DNA of 64,000 bases from assembly GCF_002804065.1 (NCBI RefSeq), contig NZ_CP024955.1, forward strand, positions 434,001 through 498,000, in the 5' to 3' direction. Made by a program: the position numbers and the translations under genes. Within the stretch, counting starts at the first letter, position 1, and every line of letters begins with the position of its first letter. Below are positions 47,068 through 55,279 of the stretch, piece by piece. Under the pieces are notes generated by a model, which was given only the letters and a program-made list of their open reading frames with translations, did no database searches and was not told the origin of the DNA. This DNA is from Kyrpidia spormannii (GTDB taxonomy: Bacteria > Bacillota > Bacilli > Kyrpidiales > Kyrpidiaceae).

Positions 47068-47909
47068 CGGAGTCGGCGGAATTCCAGTTGTATCCGGCCA
47101 TCGACCTCTCGGATGGCCGGGCGGTGCGACTGCGCTACGGGGATTACGGGCAAATGACGGTGTACGGCGACGACCCGGTGGCGGTGGCCCGGCGGTGGCG
47201 GGACGAGGGGGCCGGGTGGCTGCACGTCGTGGATCTGGATGGTGCGAAGGAGGGCCATCCGATGCACCTTCCGCTGATCGGGCGGATGGTGGAGGCCGCG
47301 GGCCTGTCTGTCCAGGTCGGAGGCGGCATCCGGGACGGCGAGAGCCTGCGGGCCTTATTCTCCCTCGGGGTGGCCCGGTGTGTGCTCGGCACCGCGGCGC
47401 TGGAGAATCCGGTCTGGATGAAAGAGGTGCTGGCCGAATACGGGGAGCGCATTGTGGTGGGGCTGGACGCCCGGGACGGGAAGGTGGCGGTGAGGGGCTG
47501 GCTGCAGAACACCGGGGTGGCGGCGGTGGAGTTGGGCCGGCGCCTGAAAGAATGGGGTGCGCGAAGAGCGCTGTTCACCGACATCCGCCGGGACGGGGCT
47601 ATGGCCGGGCCCAATGGCAGGGCGGCGGCGGAGTTGGCGGAAGAGACGGGACTGCTCGTGATTGCCTCGGGGGGCGTGCGGCATCTCGGGGACATTCAAC
47701 GGCTCTACGCTCTGCGGCACCGCGGGGTGGCGGGAGCGGTGGCGGGCCGGGCTTTGTATACCGGGGATCTCTCTCTGAAAGAGGCCACGGCCTGGCTTCG
47801 GTCCGGTCCGACGGACCACGAAATGGAGGACGAGTGGGACGAGCCCTCCCCAGCCGAGGATGGCAGTGAAGGTGTTCGGTACGGCGGAGAGGGGGGACGG
47901 GTATGCTGA
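47064..47909 (+). CDS. hisA: ProFAR isomerase
   Basis: The 281-residue beta/alpha barrel opens the ribose ring of ProFAR. The first catalytic Asp is in [20 protein letters not shown], and [22 protein letters not shown] and [14 protein letters not shown] (second catalytic Asp) follow. The last 30 residues form an acidic tail beyond the barrel ([18 protein letters not shown]), not typical of HisA at about 245 residues. The GTG start overlaps the hisH stop. Confidence 0.95.
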   Translation: MTESAEFQLYPAIDLSDGRAVRLRYGDYGQMTVYGDDPVAVARRWRDEGAGWLHVVDLDGAKEGHPMHLPLIGRMVEAAGLSVQVGGGIRDGESLRALFSLGVARCVLGTAALENPVWMKEVLAEYGERIVVGLDARDGKVAVRGWLQNTGVAAVELGRRLKEWGARRALFTDIRRDGAMAGPNGRAAAELAEETGLLVIASGGVRHLGDIQRLYALRHRGVAGAVAGRALYTGDLSLKEATAWLRSGPTDHEMEDEWDEPSPAEDGSEGVRYGGEGGRVC

Positions 47910-48664
47910 CCCGGCGCATTGTTCCTTGTTTTGACGTAAAGAACGGTCGGGTGGTCAAGAACGTCAGCTTTTTGACGAACGAGCGGGATGCCGGAGATCC
48001 GGTGGAGTTGGCCCGGTATTACGATGAATCCGGGGCGGACGAACTGGTGCTGCTGGACATTTCCGCTTCGGTGGAAGGGCGCGCCACGATGGTGGATGTG
48101 GTGGCCCGGACGGCGGCCGAGGTGTTTATTCCCCTCACCGTGGGTGGAGGGATCACATCCGTAGACGACATTCGGGTGCTGCTCAAGGCCGGGGCGGACA
48201 AAGTGTCGATCAATACCGGCGCTGTGAAACACCCGCAGCTGGTGTTGGAAGCGGCCAAGCGCTACGGGCAGCAGTGCATCGTCGTGGCCATCGATGGAAA
48301 ATACGACGGGCAAAAAGGGGATTGGGAGGTTCTGATCAACGGGGGGCGGACCCGAACCGGTCTTTCTGCCGTTGAGTGGGCGAAAAAAATGGAAAATCTC
48401 GGGGCGGGGGAGATTTTGTTGACCAGTTTTGATCAGGACGGACGGAAGGACGGGTATGACCTGACCTTTACCCGGGTGATCAGCGAATCGGTGAACATCC
48501 CCGTTATTGCATCGGGAGGAGCGGGGAAAAAGGAGCATTTTTATGAGGTGTTCACCAAGGGGAAAGCGGACGCCGCCCTGGCCGCGTCAATTTTTCATTT
48601 TAAGGAGACGACAATTCAAGAAGTAAAGCGCTACCTGAGGCAGAAGGGGGTGCCGGTGCGTTGA
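47903..48664 (+). CDS. hisF: Imidazole glycerol phosphate synthase, cyclase subunit
   Basis: The 253-residue barrel converts PRFAR plus ammonia to IGP and AICAR. The catalytic Asp is in [20 protein letters not shown], followed by [26 protein letters not shown] and, on the far side, [18 protein letters not shown] (second Asp) and [14 protein letters not shown]. The reading KNVSF replaces the more usual KGVNF or KGVRF. It overlaps hisA and hisIE. Confidence 0.95.
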   Translation: MLTRRIVPCFDVKNGRVVKNVSFLTNERDAGDPVELARYYDESGADELVLLDISASVEGRATMVDVVARTAAEVFIPLTVGGGITSVDDIRVLLKAGADKVSINTGAVKHPQLVLEAAKRYGQQCIVVAIDGKYDGQKGDWEVLINGGRTRTGLSAVEWAKKMENLGAGEILLTSFDQDGRKDGYDLTFTRVISESVNIPVIASGGAGKKEHFYEVFTKGKADAALAASIFHFKETTIQEVKRYLRQKGVPVR

Positions 48665-49368
48665 TCGATCCCGAGGCGCTGTCCTTCGATGAAAAAGGGC
48701 TGATCCCGGCGGTGGTCCAAGACGCCCGGACCGGGGAGGTCCTGACGGTGGCGTATATGAATCGGGAGGCCCTGGAGCGCACCTTGGCCGAGAAGGAGAC
48801 TTGGTTTTGGAGTCGCTCCCGGGCTGTCCTGTGGCACAAAGGGGAAACTTCGGGCAACACCCAGCGGGTGGTGGAGGTGCGGGTGGACTGCGACGGGGAT
48901 GCCCTGTTGGTGCGGGTTGAACCTGCCGGCCCCGCCTGTCATACCGGGGAGCGGACCTGTTTTTACCGAAGCCTCGGGGAGCCGGACGAGGAGGAGGGGG
49001 CGGACAGGTCGCCGGGGGGGCCGCCGCAGACGGTCTTGGCTGAACTCTGGGAGACCATCGACGAGCGGTACCGCACCCGTCCGGAAGGGTCGTATACAAC
49101 CTATTTGTTCGAGCAAGGGTTGGACAAGATTCTCAAAAAGATCGGCGAAGAGGCCACGGAGACCATCGTGGCGGCCAAGGGAAAGACCGGGGAGCCGGAT
49201 TTGGCGGAGGTGCGCTACGAGTCGGCAGATCTGTTGTATCACCTGATGGTGTTGTGGCGCCAGGTCGGGCTGCAACCCGAGGAAGTGTGGGGGGAACTGC
49301 AGGGGCGCCACTTGGTCAAGGATGTCAGCCCCAGGAAAGGGCCGGGATTCAAGCGGCGGGATCAGTAG
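48661..49368 (+). CDS. hisIE: Bifunctional phosphoribosyl-AMP cyclohydrolase / phosphoribosyl-ATP pyrophosphatase
   Basis: The 235-residue fusion performs steps two and three of the pathway. The HisI part (about 1-110) has [20 protein letters not shown] and the zinc residues in [20 protein letters not shown]. The HisE part (about 118-215) has [29 protein letters not shown] and [13 protein letters not shown]. The start is TTG at 48661 overlapping the hisF stop. It ends the operon; the terminator stem begins inside its last codons. Confidence 0.95.
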   Translation: MIDPEALSFDEKGLIPAVVQDARTGEVLTVAYMNREALERTLAEKETWFWSRSRAVLWHKGETSGNTQRVVEVRVDCDGDALLVRVEPAGPACHTGERTCFYRSLGEPDEEEGADRSPGGPPQTVLAELWETIDERYRTRPEGSYTTYLFEQGLDKILKKIGEEATETIVAAKGKTGEPDLAEVRYESADLLYHLMVLWRQVGLQPEEVWGELQGRHLVKDVSPRKGPGFKRRDQ

Positions 49369-49384
49369 CCCGCCTTTTTTTTTT
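49355..49384 (+). terminator. Terminator of the histidine operon
   Basis: GGCGGG (49355-49360) and CCCGCC (49369-49374) pair around an eight-base loop. Ten Ts follow (49375-49384). The stem overlaps the hisIE stop codon. Confidence 0.88.
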
Positions 49385-49548
49385 GCAGGTGGCCCGGCCG
49401 ATTTGGCGACTGCCGGATGTCCGCGCGCAGGCCGGGCCGCTGCCGATTGCTTTGGCTGACTTCTAGTTGCCTTCCCGCGCGAATATGCATGGGGAAAAGG
49501 GCGGCCGGAGATGAAAACGGCCGCACGTCGACCCGAAGGGGGATCCTT

Positions 49549-50508
49549 GTGCTCGGGGTGGCCGTTTTGGGGTATGGAACCATGGGGCGGGTTCACGTGG
49601 AGGCGCTTCGCCGGATCCAAGGCGTTCGGGTGGTGGGCATCTACACCCGCCGACCGGTGCCGGGAGTCTGGCCGGCGCCCCGATACGATGAGATGAAGCC
49701 TTTGGTGGCGCGCAAAGATGTCCACGTGGTGGACATTTGTCTTCCGACCCACCTGCACCTGGAGGCGGTTCAGCTTGCGGCGGAGTGCGGCAAGCACATC
49801 TTTTTGGAAAAGCCTTTGGTCCGTCGCCCGGAACAGGTTCCGGCGATCCGGGATGCCATCAAGCGGGCGGGGGTTCAGTTGATGGTCGGCCACGTGTTGA
49901 GATTTTTTCCAGAGTATCAACAGTTACACCGAATTGCCCTGGCCCGGGGCGCGAAAGGGGTGGCCGGGGCCGCCCGGCGGTCTTCGATGCCGGCGGGGGA
50001 AGACGACTGGTACGGGGACGTGGGGAAGAGCGGAGGCGTAGTGCTGGATTTATCCATCCACGATTTTGATTTCTGCCGCTGGACCCTGGGGCCGGTGCGG
50101 GAGGTGTTCTGCCGGACGGCGGCGGGGGGACGGTACGCCCTCACAACTTTGGTGCACGACAATGGAAGTCTCTCTCACATCGAAGGGAGCTGGCTGGATG
50201 CCCCTGGCCTCACCATGGAATTCGAGCTGGCGGGGAAGGGGTACCTGCTCCAGTACAGCAGTGCGGCTGCGGTGCCCCTGCGGGTGTGGACCCGGGGGGA
50301 TGACGGGGCGGCGGCCGGGGCTTTCCGGCTGCCCCTGGGGAAGACCCCGTATCAGCGGGAGCTCGAAGCTTTTTTCGACAGCCTGCGCCGGAACGAAGCA
50401 CCTCCGGTGACCTGGGAAGCGGCATTGGAATCGGCGGCCGTGGCCTGGGCCGCCCTTCGTTCCGCGGAAAGCCGGCGGCCGGTATCCCCGAAAGAGGTGG
50501 TCTCATGA
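49549..50508 (+). CDS. Gfo/Idh/MocA-family NAD(P)-dependent oxidoreductase
   Basis: The 319-residue protein has an N-terminal Rossmann fold (VAVLGYGTMGRVHVEALRRI), the family EKP motif (GKHIFLEKPLVRRPEQ) near residue 90 and a C-terminal substrate domain (GGVVLDLSIHDFDFCRWTLG). Such enzymes oxidise or reduce sugars, inositols or amino-sugars; the substrate is not readable. The GTG at 49549 sits six bases after GAAGGGGGATC. It is separated from the his operon by a terminator and coupled (ATGA) to a second member of the family. Confidence 0.85.
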   Translation: MLGVAVLGYGTMGRVHVEALRRIQGVRVVGIYTRRPVPGVWPAPRYDEMKPLVARKDVHVVDICLPTHLHLEAVQLAAECGKHIFLEKPLVRRPEQVPAIRDAIKRAGVQLMVGHVLRFFPEYQQLHRIALARGAKGVAGAARRSSMPAGEDDWYGDVGKSGGVVLDLSIHDFDFCRWTLGPVREVFCRTAAGGRYALTTLVHDNGSLSHIEGSWLDAPGLTMEFELAGKGYLLQYSSAAAVPLRVWTRGDDGAAAGAFRLPLGKTPYQRELEAFFDSLRRNEAPPVTWEAALESAAVAWAALRSAESRRPVSPKEVVS

Positions 50509-51491
50509 ATCCCGTGCGGATGGCCGTTTTGTCCGGGGCCCATGTTCATGCGGACACCTACGTCTCCACCCTTCGGCAGCTTCCCGGGGCGGAGTTGGTG
50601 GGGATCTGGGATCACGTCCTTCACCGCGGCCGGGATCTGGCGGAACGTCACGGGGTGCTCTTTGAGGCGGATCTCGATCGCCTGCTGGAGCGGTGCGATG
50701 GCGTGGTGGTGGCGGCGGAGAACAGTCGCCATTACCCCGTGGTGTTGGCCGCCCTGCAGGCGGGGAAACACGTCCTGTGCGAGAAGCCCTTGGCTGGGGC
50801 GGCGAGCCGGGCCCGGGATCTGGTGGCCCGGGCCCAGCGGCTGGGGCGGGTCCTGGCGGTGGCCTTCGCCGTTCGCTTCAGCCCGGCGGCCATTCGCTTG
50901 AAAACTCTGATGAACAATGGAGCTCTCGGGGCCCTTGTCGCTGCGGTGGGGGCCAATTGCGGAAAAATGCCCGGGGGTTGGTTCGCCCAGAAGGGGTTTG
51001 GAGGCGGTGCGATTTGGGACCACGCCGTCCACCTGATCGATTTATTGCGCTGGATGACGGGGGATGAGGTCAAGTTTGTGTTCGCGCGGTCCGCCACCCT
51101 TTTCCATCCGGACATTGAAGTGGAGGACGCCGCTCATTTGCAGTTGAGATTTTCAAGGGGATGGATCGCCGGGCTCGATCCCAGCTGGTCCAGGCCGGCG
51201 TCATATCCCACCTGGGGCGGGCTTCAGCTTCGCCTCGTGGGGGAAAAGGGCACGGCGGAGATGGACGCCTTTTCCGAGTTTGTCAAGGAGTATGGGGAAC
51301 AGGGGGTGCACCGGCGGATCTACGGGGATGACCCCTATATATGTATGGTAGAGGCCTTTGTCGAGGCGGTGCGGGCCGGTCGCATGCCACCGGAGAGCCC
51401 TTTGGCCCCGGCGGAGGACGGGTGGGCGGTGGAGCGGGTGGTGGAAGCGGCGTATCGGTCCGCCCGGATCGGGCGGGAGGTCGCCCTGTGA
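50505..51491 (+). CDS. Second Gfo/Idh/MocA-family oxidoreductase
   Basis: The 328-residue protein has the same two-domain plan, with AGKHVLCEKPLAGAASRARD and FGGGAIWDHAVHLIDLLRWM. Its N-terminal turn reads MAVLSGAHVHADTYVSTL in place of the GxGxxG nucleotide loop. That subgroup exists, but cofactor use is less certain. It is co-translated with the previous gene, so the two may act on consecutive steps or as a heteromer on a sugar or polyol. The MFS transporter beyond is on the other strand. Confidence 0.82.
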   Translation: MNPVRMAVLSGAHVHADTYVSTLRQLPGAELVGIWDHVLHRGRDLAERHGVLFEADLDRLLERCDGVVVAAENSRHYPVVLAALQAGKHVLCEKPLAGAASRARDLVARAQRLGRVLAVAFAVRFSPAAIRLKTLMNNGALGALVAAVGANCGKMPGGWFAQKGFGGGAIWDHAVHLIDLLRWMTGDEVKFVFARSATLFHPDIEVEDAAHLQLRFSRGWIAGLDPSWSRPASYPTWGGLQLRLVGEKGTAEMDAFSEFVKEYGEQGVHRRIYGDDPYICMVEAFVEAVRAGRMPPESPLAPAEDGWAVERVVEAAYRSARIGREVAL

Positions 51492-51805
51492 CAGGGAAGA
51501 TTCTGGACCGCAGGATTGCCGAAGTGAAGTCCCTTCGGGACCGGTGCAAGAGGAAGTCCGTTCGGGTGGTGAGAGAACACGGGTCGGAGGTGTGGTTGCC
51601 GTCGCGAAGGTGGAAGAAGCTGAACGAGCGGTTGGACGAGCTGTGGCGGGTGCGCCGAGAACAGACGAAGGCGTACCTGCGGACGGTGGCGAACCGGCTG
51701 TATCGGGAGTATGACGGGGTGTTTGTGGGGGATTACACGCCCCACGGCGGGGGGATCCACCGGGCGAGACATGATAGCCCCAAACCCAAACCCTGTGCAA
51801 TGTGA
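51488..51805 (+). pseudogene. TnpB (IS200/IS605-type OrfB) remnant
   Basis: This 105-codon piece encodes KSLRDRCKRKSVRVVREHGS, then RRWKKLNERLDELWRVRREQ and ANRLYREYDGVFVGDYTPHG. It resembles the middle of TnpB, the RNA-guided nuclease of IS605-like transposons. The N-terminal region and the C-terminal zinc finger and last RuvC motif are absent, and no tnpA is nearby. It starts on a GTG overlapping the dehydrogenase stop, probably by chance fusion. Where TnpB normally has the catalytic Glu (vvEDL) this reads VGDY. Confidence 0.65.
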
Positions 51806-51846
51806 GATTTGTGTAGGTTTAGGAGAGCAGGCCGCTGATGACCGCT

Positions 51847-51878
51847 GCAGGAGGAGCTGTTGCCCCTCCTGCTTCTTC
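51847..51878 (+). terminator. Hairpin after the TnpB remnant, possible terminator
   Basis: GCAGGAGG (51847-51854) and CCTCCTGC (51865-51872) make an eight-pair stem with a ten-base loop followed by TTCTTC. It may end the dehydrogenase transcript or be a leftover transposon-end structure. Confidence 0.5.
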
Positions 51879-51971
51879 AAGGATATTCTACCACGCCGGA
51901 ATTCATACGTGCATCCGTACTGTGCCTTTTTTATACTGACCCGGCGGTGTTCGTTTCCTCACAACGGTCTC

Positions 51972-53318
51972 TCACGCCGAGACCTGTTCCAGGGCTTTTT
52001 TCGTGGTCCGCGGTCCTAGCCAGGCGATATCTGCGATGAGCACCAGCATGGCCAAAGCCACCACCCCGTACATCGCAGCGGCGCCCCGGGACTGGAGCAG
52101 GGGCACTAGAACGAAAGGCATCACCGCGCTGGTCAGCCGGCTGAGGCTGTAAGCGCTTCCCACCGCCGTCCCCCTGACCCTGGTGGGATAGATCTCCGCC
52201 TGGTACACGTGGAATGCGTTGGAGAAAATATTGCTCACCGCCGTGTACAAAAATCCGAAGATGAGAACACCAGCCGCCGATGTGCTGTACGCAAAGAGTA
52301 GGCCAAAGACGGCCATCCCAAAGGCCGTGCTGCAAATCCACGCCTTCCGTTCCCAACGTTCGATGATGGGAAGGGAAAGCAATGATCCGATGGGATAACC
52401 CAGAAACATGATTCCGGAGTACATGAGCGTATTCACGATGTCGAATCCCTTGTGAGCCAGCACCAAAGGCCCTAAGGACCCAAACCCGTAGTACCCTACC
52501 GTTTGGAGGATTTGAAACAACCAGAGCATAATGGTTCGCTTCCGGTACTCCCCGCGAAAGAGGTCGGCGATGGGAATCCGCTCACTCGGCTCCACGGCGA
52601 GGGGCTGGGGTGGCGGCAGGGTCCCGCGGCCTTCCTGAATTGCCGTTTCCTCCATCTGGGCGGCGTATCGCTCCGCCTCCTCCCGGCGTCCGTGGACCTC
52701 GAGCCAACGCGGTGATTCTGGCAAGCCTCGCCGGCCGATCCATACGAGGATGGCTCCCACTGCCCCGAGGATGAACACCCACCGCCATCCTGCCAATCCC
52801 AGTATCTGGGTGGGCACCAGCCAGCGGGCGATGAACCCGACCACTGGTACGGCACAGAAGCCGAGGGTGTACGCGATAGCAATATACCTCCCACGCACCC
52901 GAGCCGGCAGCATCTCGCTCAGATAGGCGTCGGACAGGGGTAGCTCCGCCCCCAGCCCCAAGCCGGCGATGATGCGACAGACCAGAATCCATTCGAAGCT
53001 TTGCCCGAATCCGGCCAAGAGGGTGAAAAGCGAATAAATCCCGAGATTGACCAGGTACATGGTCCTTCGGCCATAGCGGTCCGACAATCCTCCCAAGGTC
53101 GCGGCCCCGACAAACATGCCGATAAACCCGGCGGCGATGAAGGCGGACTGCTGGCCGGCACCGATACCGAAAGTCGATTTAAACACGTTCACCATGATTC
53201 CTGCCAAAAATACGTCGTATAAGTCGAAAAATACCCCGATGCCTACCAACCACATGAGCTTGCGGTGGAGCGAAGTCACCGGCAATCGGTCCAACCTCGC
53301 CGCAATTTGACCGTCCAT
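51972..53318 (-). CDS. MFS transporter (sugar/organic-acid porter type)
   Basis: The 448-residue permease has 12 predicted helices in two halves of six. The major-facilitator motif is GGLSDRYGRRTMYLVNLGIY between helices 2 and 3. A sugar-porter-like cytoplasmic loop RGLPESPRWLEVHGRREEAE lies after helix 6, and PTRVRGTAVGSAYSLSRL in the second half. The PESPRWL motif suggests sugars, aromatic acids or similar carboxylates. It is divergent from nothing close and convergent with the dehydrogenase pair, so a shared substrate is possible but unproven. Confidence 0.85.
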   Translation of the reverse strand: MDGQIAARLDRLPVTSLHRKLMWLVGIGVFFDLYDVFLAGIMVNVFKSTFGIGAGQQSAFIAAGFIGMFVGAATLGGLSDRYGRRTMYLVNLGIYSLFTLLAGFGQSFEWILVCRIIAGLGLGAELPLSDAYLSEMLPARVRGRYIAIAYTLGFCAVPVVGFIARWLVPTQILGLAGWRWVFILGAVGAILVWIGRRGLPESPRWLEVHGRREEAERYAAQMEETAIQEGRGTLPPPQPLAVEPSERIPIADLFRGEYRKRTIMLWLFQILQTVGYYGFGSLGPLVLAHKGFDIVNTLMYSGIMFLGYPIGSLLSLPIIERWERKAWICSTAFGMAVFGLLFAYSTSAAGVLIFGFLYTAVSNIFSNAFHVYQAEIYPTRVRGTAVGSAYSLSRLTSAVMPFVLVPLLQSRGAAAMYGVVALAMLVLIADIAWLGPRTTKKALEQVSA

Positions 53319-53436
53319 TCCGACCCCCCCTACTTTTATCGCGTTACGGAAAAATTCAAACGCATCGCTAAAGATTTGTCAATATCCGCAGGCGCCTGGT
53401 GGGGGCAATCATAACCGATATCGTCAGAACTCTCTC

Positions 53437-53466
53437 TTGACCTGGTTTTTTAGACTTCCGTATAAT
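53437..53466 (+). promoter_or_regulatory. Promoter upstream of the 116-residue frame
   Basis: TTGACC (53437-53442), 18 bases, TATAAT (53461-53466). It points right, toward the frame beginning at 53515. Confidence 0.65.
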
Positions 53467-53514
53467 TCGGGTGTGAATCAATGGGGTCAGGGTTTTTCGG
53501 AGGAGGGAGGGACT

Positions 53515-53865
53515 GTGACACTTCAGGCCAATCCCGAGACCCTCCGGCGGGCGGCGTCTTTCCTTCCCGCCGCGGGGGCAGCCGTTCAGGGCCGGGATCA
53601 GGTGAAGGTTGGAGCCCTCAAGGAGATATCGATGGAAAATCCCCCCGAAGGCCATTTGGTTGGAGGATGGAACGACCGTGTGGTCAAAAAAGGAAGAGTA
53701 AAACGGCACGATAGCAGAACAATCATCCGGGCCGGGCGGGGGGCCCATGGCCCGGATGAGGCCGGGTTCACACCGACTCAGCCCATCGCCCGCTCCGAAA
53801 AATCGGCACGGTCTCCCCGGACCGGGTTTCGGCGTCGATGTCCATTTGGTCGGATCCGACCATAA
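53515..53865 (+). CDS. Hypothetical protein overlapping the aminopeptidase gene end
   Basis: A GTG at 53515 follows GGAGGAGGGAGGGACT and a good promoter, and opens a 116-codon frame (VTLQANPETLRRAASFLPAA, then VKVGALKEISMENPPEGHLV). I recognise no domain. The last 98 bases are antisense to the end of the aminopeptidase gene, where the sequence becomes Arg/Gly/Pro-rich and looks non-coding. The start signals are strong, but the protein may be short-lived or the transcript may act as antisense RNA. Confidence 0.4.
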   Translation: MTLQANPETLRRAASFLPAAGAAVQGRDQVKVGALKEISMENPPEGHLVGGWNDRVVKKGRVKRHDSRTIIRAGRGAHGPDEAGFTPTQPIARSEKSARSPRTGFRRRCPFGRIRP

Positions 53866-55027
53866 AATCCACGTGCACCAGGCTCTGGTTGAGCCCCGCC
53901 GCCCGCCAGGCGGCTCGATCGAGATCATGTCCGCCCTCAATGAGGGGGTAGGCGTTCCCGATGGCCAGATGGCACGAGGCGTTCTCGTCGAACAGGGTGT
54001 TGTAGAAGAGTCGCCCCCGCTGGAAGATGGGCGAATCCACCGGGACCAAGGAAATCTCCCCGAGATATCGACTGCCCTCGTCTGTCTCTACGATGTGGCG
54101 CAGGGCGTTTTCGCCCCGGTCCGCCGTGGCTTCCACGATCTTCCCCTTTTCAAAGCGCAACCGGATGCCCTCAATCAAGGAGCCGTTGTGGTTGAGGGGC
54201 ATGGTGCTGGACACGGTGCCTTCAACGCCCTCCCGAAGCGGCACCGTATACACTTCTTCGGTGGGGATGTTCGCCACGAAGGCCACCCCTTGGGGCGTTT
54301 GGTTCGACGCCGCGGCCCAATAGTGGGTTTCCGGCAACTCAACGGTGAGGTTCGTCCCGGGAGCGCGGTAATGGAGGCGGTGGATCCGAAGGTCTGTCAA
54401 CCACTGCGCCCGCTTCTTCAAATTCTCCAAATGCTCCCGCCACGCCCCCACGGGATCCGGCCCGTCCGCCCGGGAGCAGATCAGGATGTCGTTCCACAGG
54501 GCGTCGAGACGATGTTCCGGCGGCAGCTCCGGAAAGACCTTGTCGGCCCAGGCCTGGGTCGGTGCGGACATGAGGGACCAGGCGTACTCGTCGTTCGTCC
54601 GCTTATCGTTAAAGGGCCGGAAAATCTCCGCCTGGGCGTTGAGGAAGGCCGTCACTTGCTTTGGATCGATCCCGGCAAACAGGTCCGGGTCCGTGGCGGG
54701 CAGGGCCAAATACACGGCCCCCTCGTCGGCCAGGCGCTGCACCCATTCCACCTGGTGGCGGGCCCGGGATTTAAAGGTTTCCAGATCCCCCCGCAAAATG
54801 GTCTCCCGCACCCACCATTCGTCCCCCCAGTCCACGTGGACAAACTTCGCTCCCGCCTCGTACCCCACTTCCGTCAACATCCGGGCGAATTCCACGTGTT
54901 CCGGCAGCACCTGGCGAATTCCGTAGCCGATCACCAGGTGTTGCCCCGGTTGCAGGTTCACCCCGACTTTGACCGCTAACTCCGCGTATTTGCGCAACTG
55001 GTCGCGCAGTGCATTCCCCGTCAACAT
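53768..55027 (-). CDS. M29-family aminopeptidase (AmpS/PepS type)
   Basis: The 419-residue metallopeptidase has the M29 features: LAVKVGVNLQPGQHLVIGYG at the start, NVT-type strand segments (TNLTVELPETHYW), NIPTEEVYTVPLREGVEGT and the metal-binding DENASCHLAIGNAYP, then HVDFMVGSDQMDIDAET. It removes N-terminal residues from peptides in the cytoplasm. The ATG at 55027 follows GAGGGAGG; the upstream ATG at 55069 has no site and overlaps a TATAAT (55073-55068, leftward) that is probably the promoter -10. Confidence 0.9.
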   Translation of the reverse strand: MLTGNALRDQLRKYAELAVKVGVNLQPGQHLVIGYGIRQVLPEHVEFARMLTEVGYEAGAKFVHVDWGDEWWVRETILRGDLETFKSRARHQVEWVQRLADEGAVYLALPATDPDLFAGIDPKQVTAFLNAQAEIFRPFNDKRTNDEYAWSLMSAPTQAWADKVFPELPPEHRLDALWNDILICSRADGPDPVGAWREHLENLKKRAQWLTDLRIHRLHYRAPGTNLTVELPETHYWAAASNQTPQGVAFVANIPTEEVYTVPLREGVEGTVSSTMPLNHNGSLIEGIRLRFEKGKIVEATADRGENALRHIVETDEGSRYLGEISLVPVDSPIFQRGRLFYNTLFDENASCHLAIGNAYPLIEGGHDLDRAAWRAAGLNQSLVHVDFMVGSDQMDIDAETRSGETVPIFRSGRWAESV

Positions 55028-55182
55028 GGGCTCGGCCTCCCTCGCTGAAACAGTTTCCGACTTTTCCATTATAACCCGATCTTACCCCCAATCGGAGGAC
55101 ACAGGCAGACATTGGCGTGGGAGCAGGTAATGCGGACCTCCGGTGGTGACGGTGGTGGCAATGGCAACAGGGGAGTGAGACG

Positions 55183-55206
55183 GGTGCCAGACAGGCACCT
55201 TTTTTT
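55183..55206 (+). terminator. Isolated intrinsic terminator upstream of the second acyl-CoA ligase
   Basis: GGTGCC-AGACA-GGCACC (55183-55199) is followed by seven Ts. No rightward gene lies just upstream, since the aminopeptidase runs left from 55027. It may end a short unseen transcript or insulate the next promoter. Confidence 0.8.
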
Positions 55207-55236
55207 GCAACAGCGTCGGGCGTGTTCTGTTATACT
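55206..55236 (+). promoter_or_regulatory. Candidate promoter of the second acyl-CoA ligase
   Basis: TTGCAA (55206-55211), 19 bases, TATACT (55231-55236). The spacing is long; the -10 is good. Confidence 0.4.
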
Positions 55237-55279
55237 ACACTTGAGTGGAGAATGAATGACGGGTAAAGGAGGACAAGCG

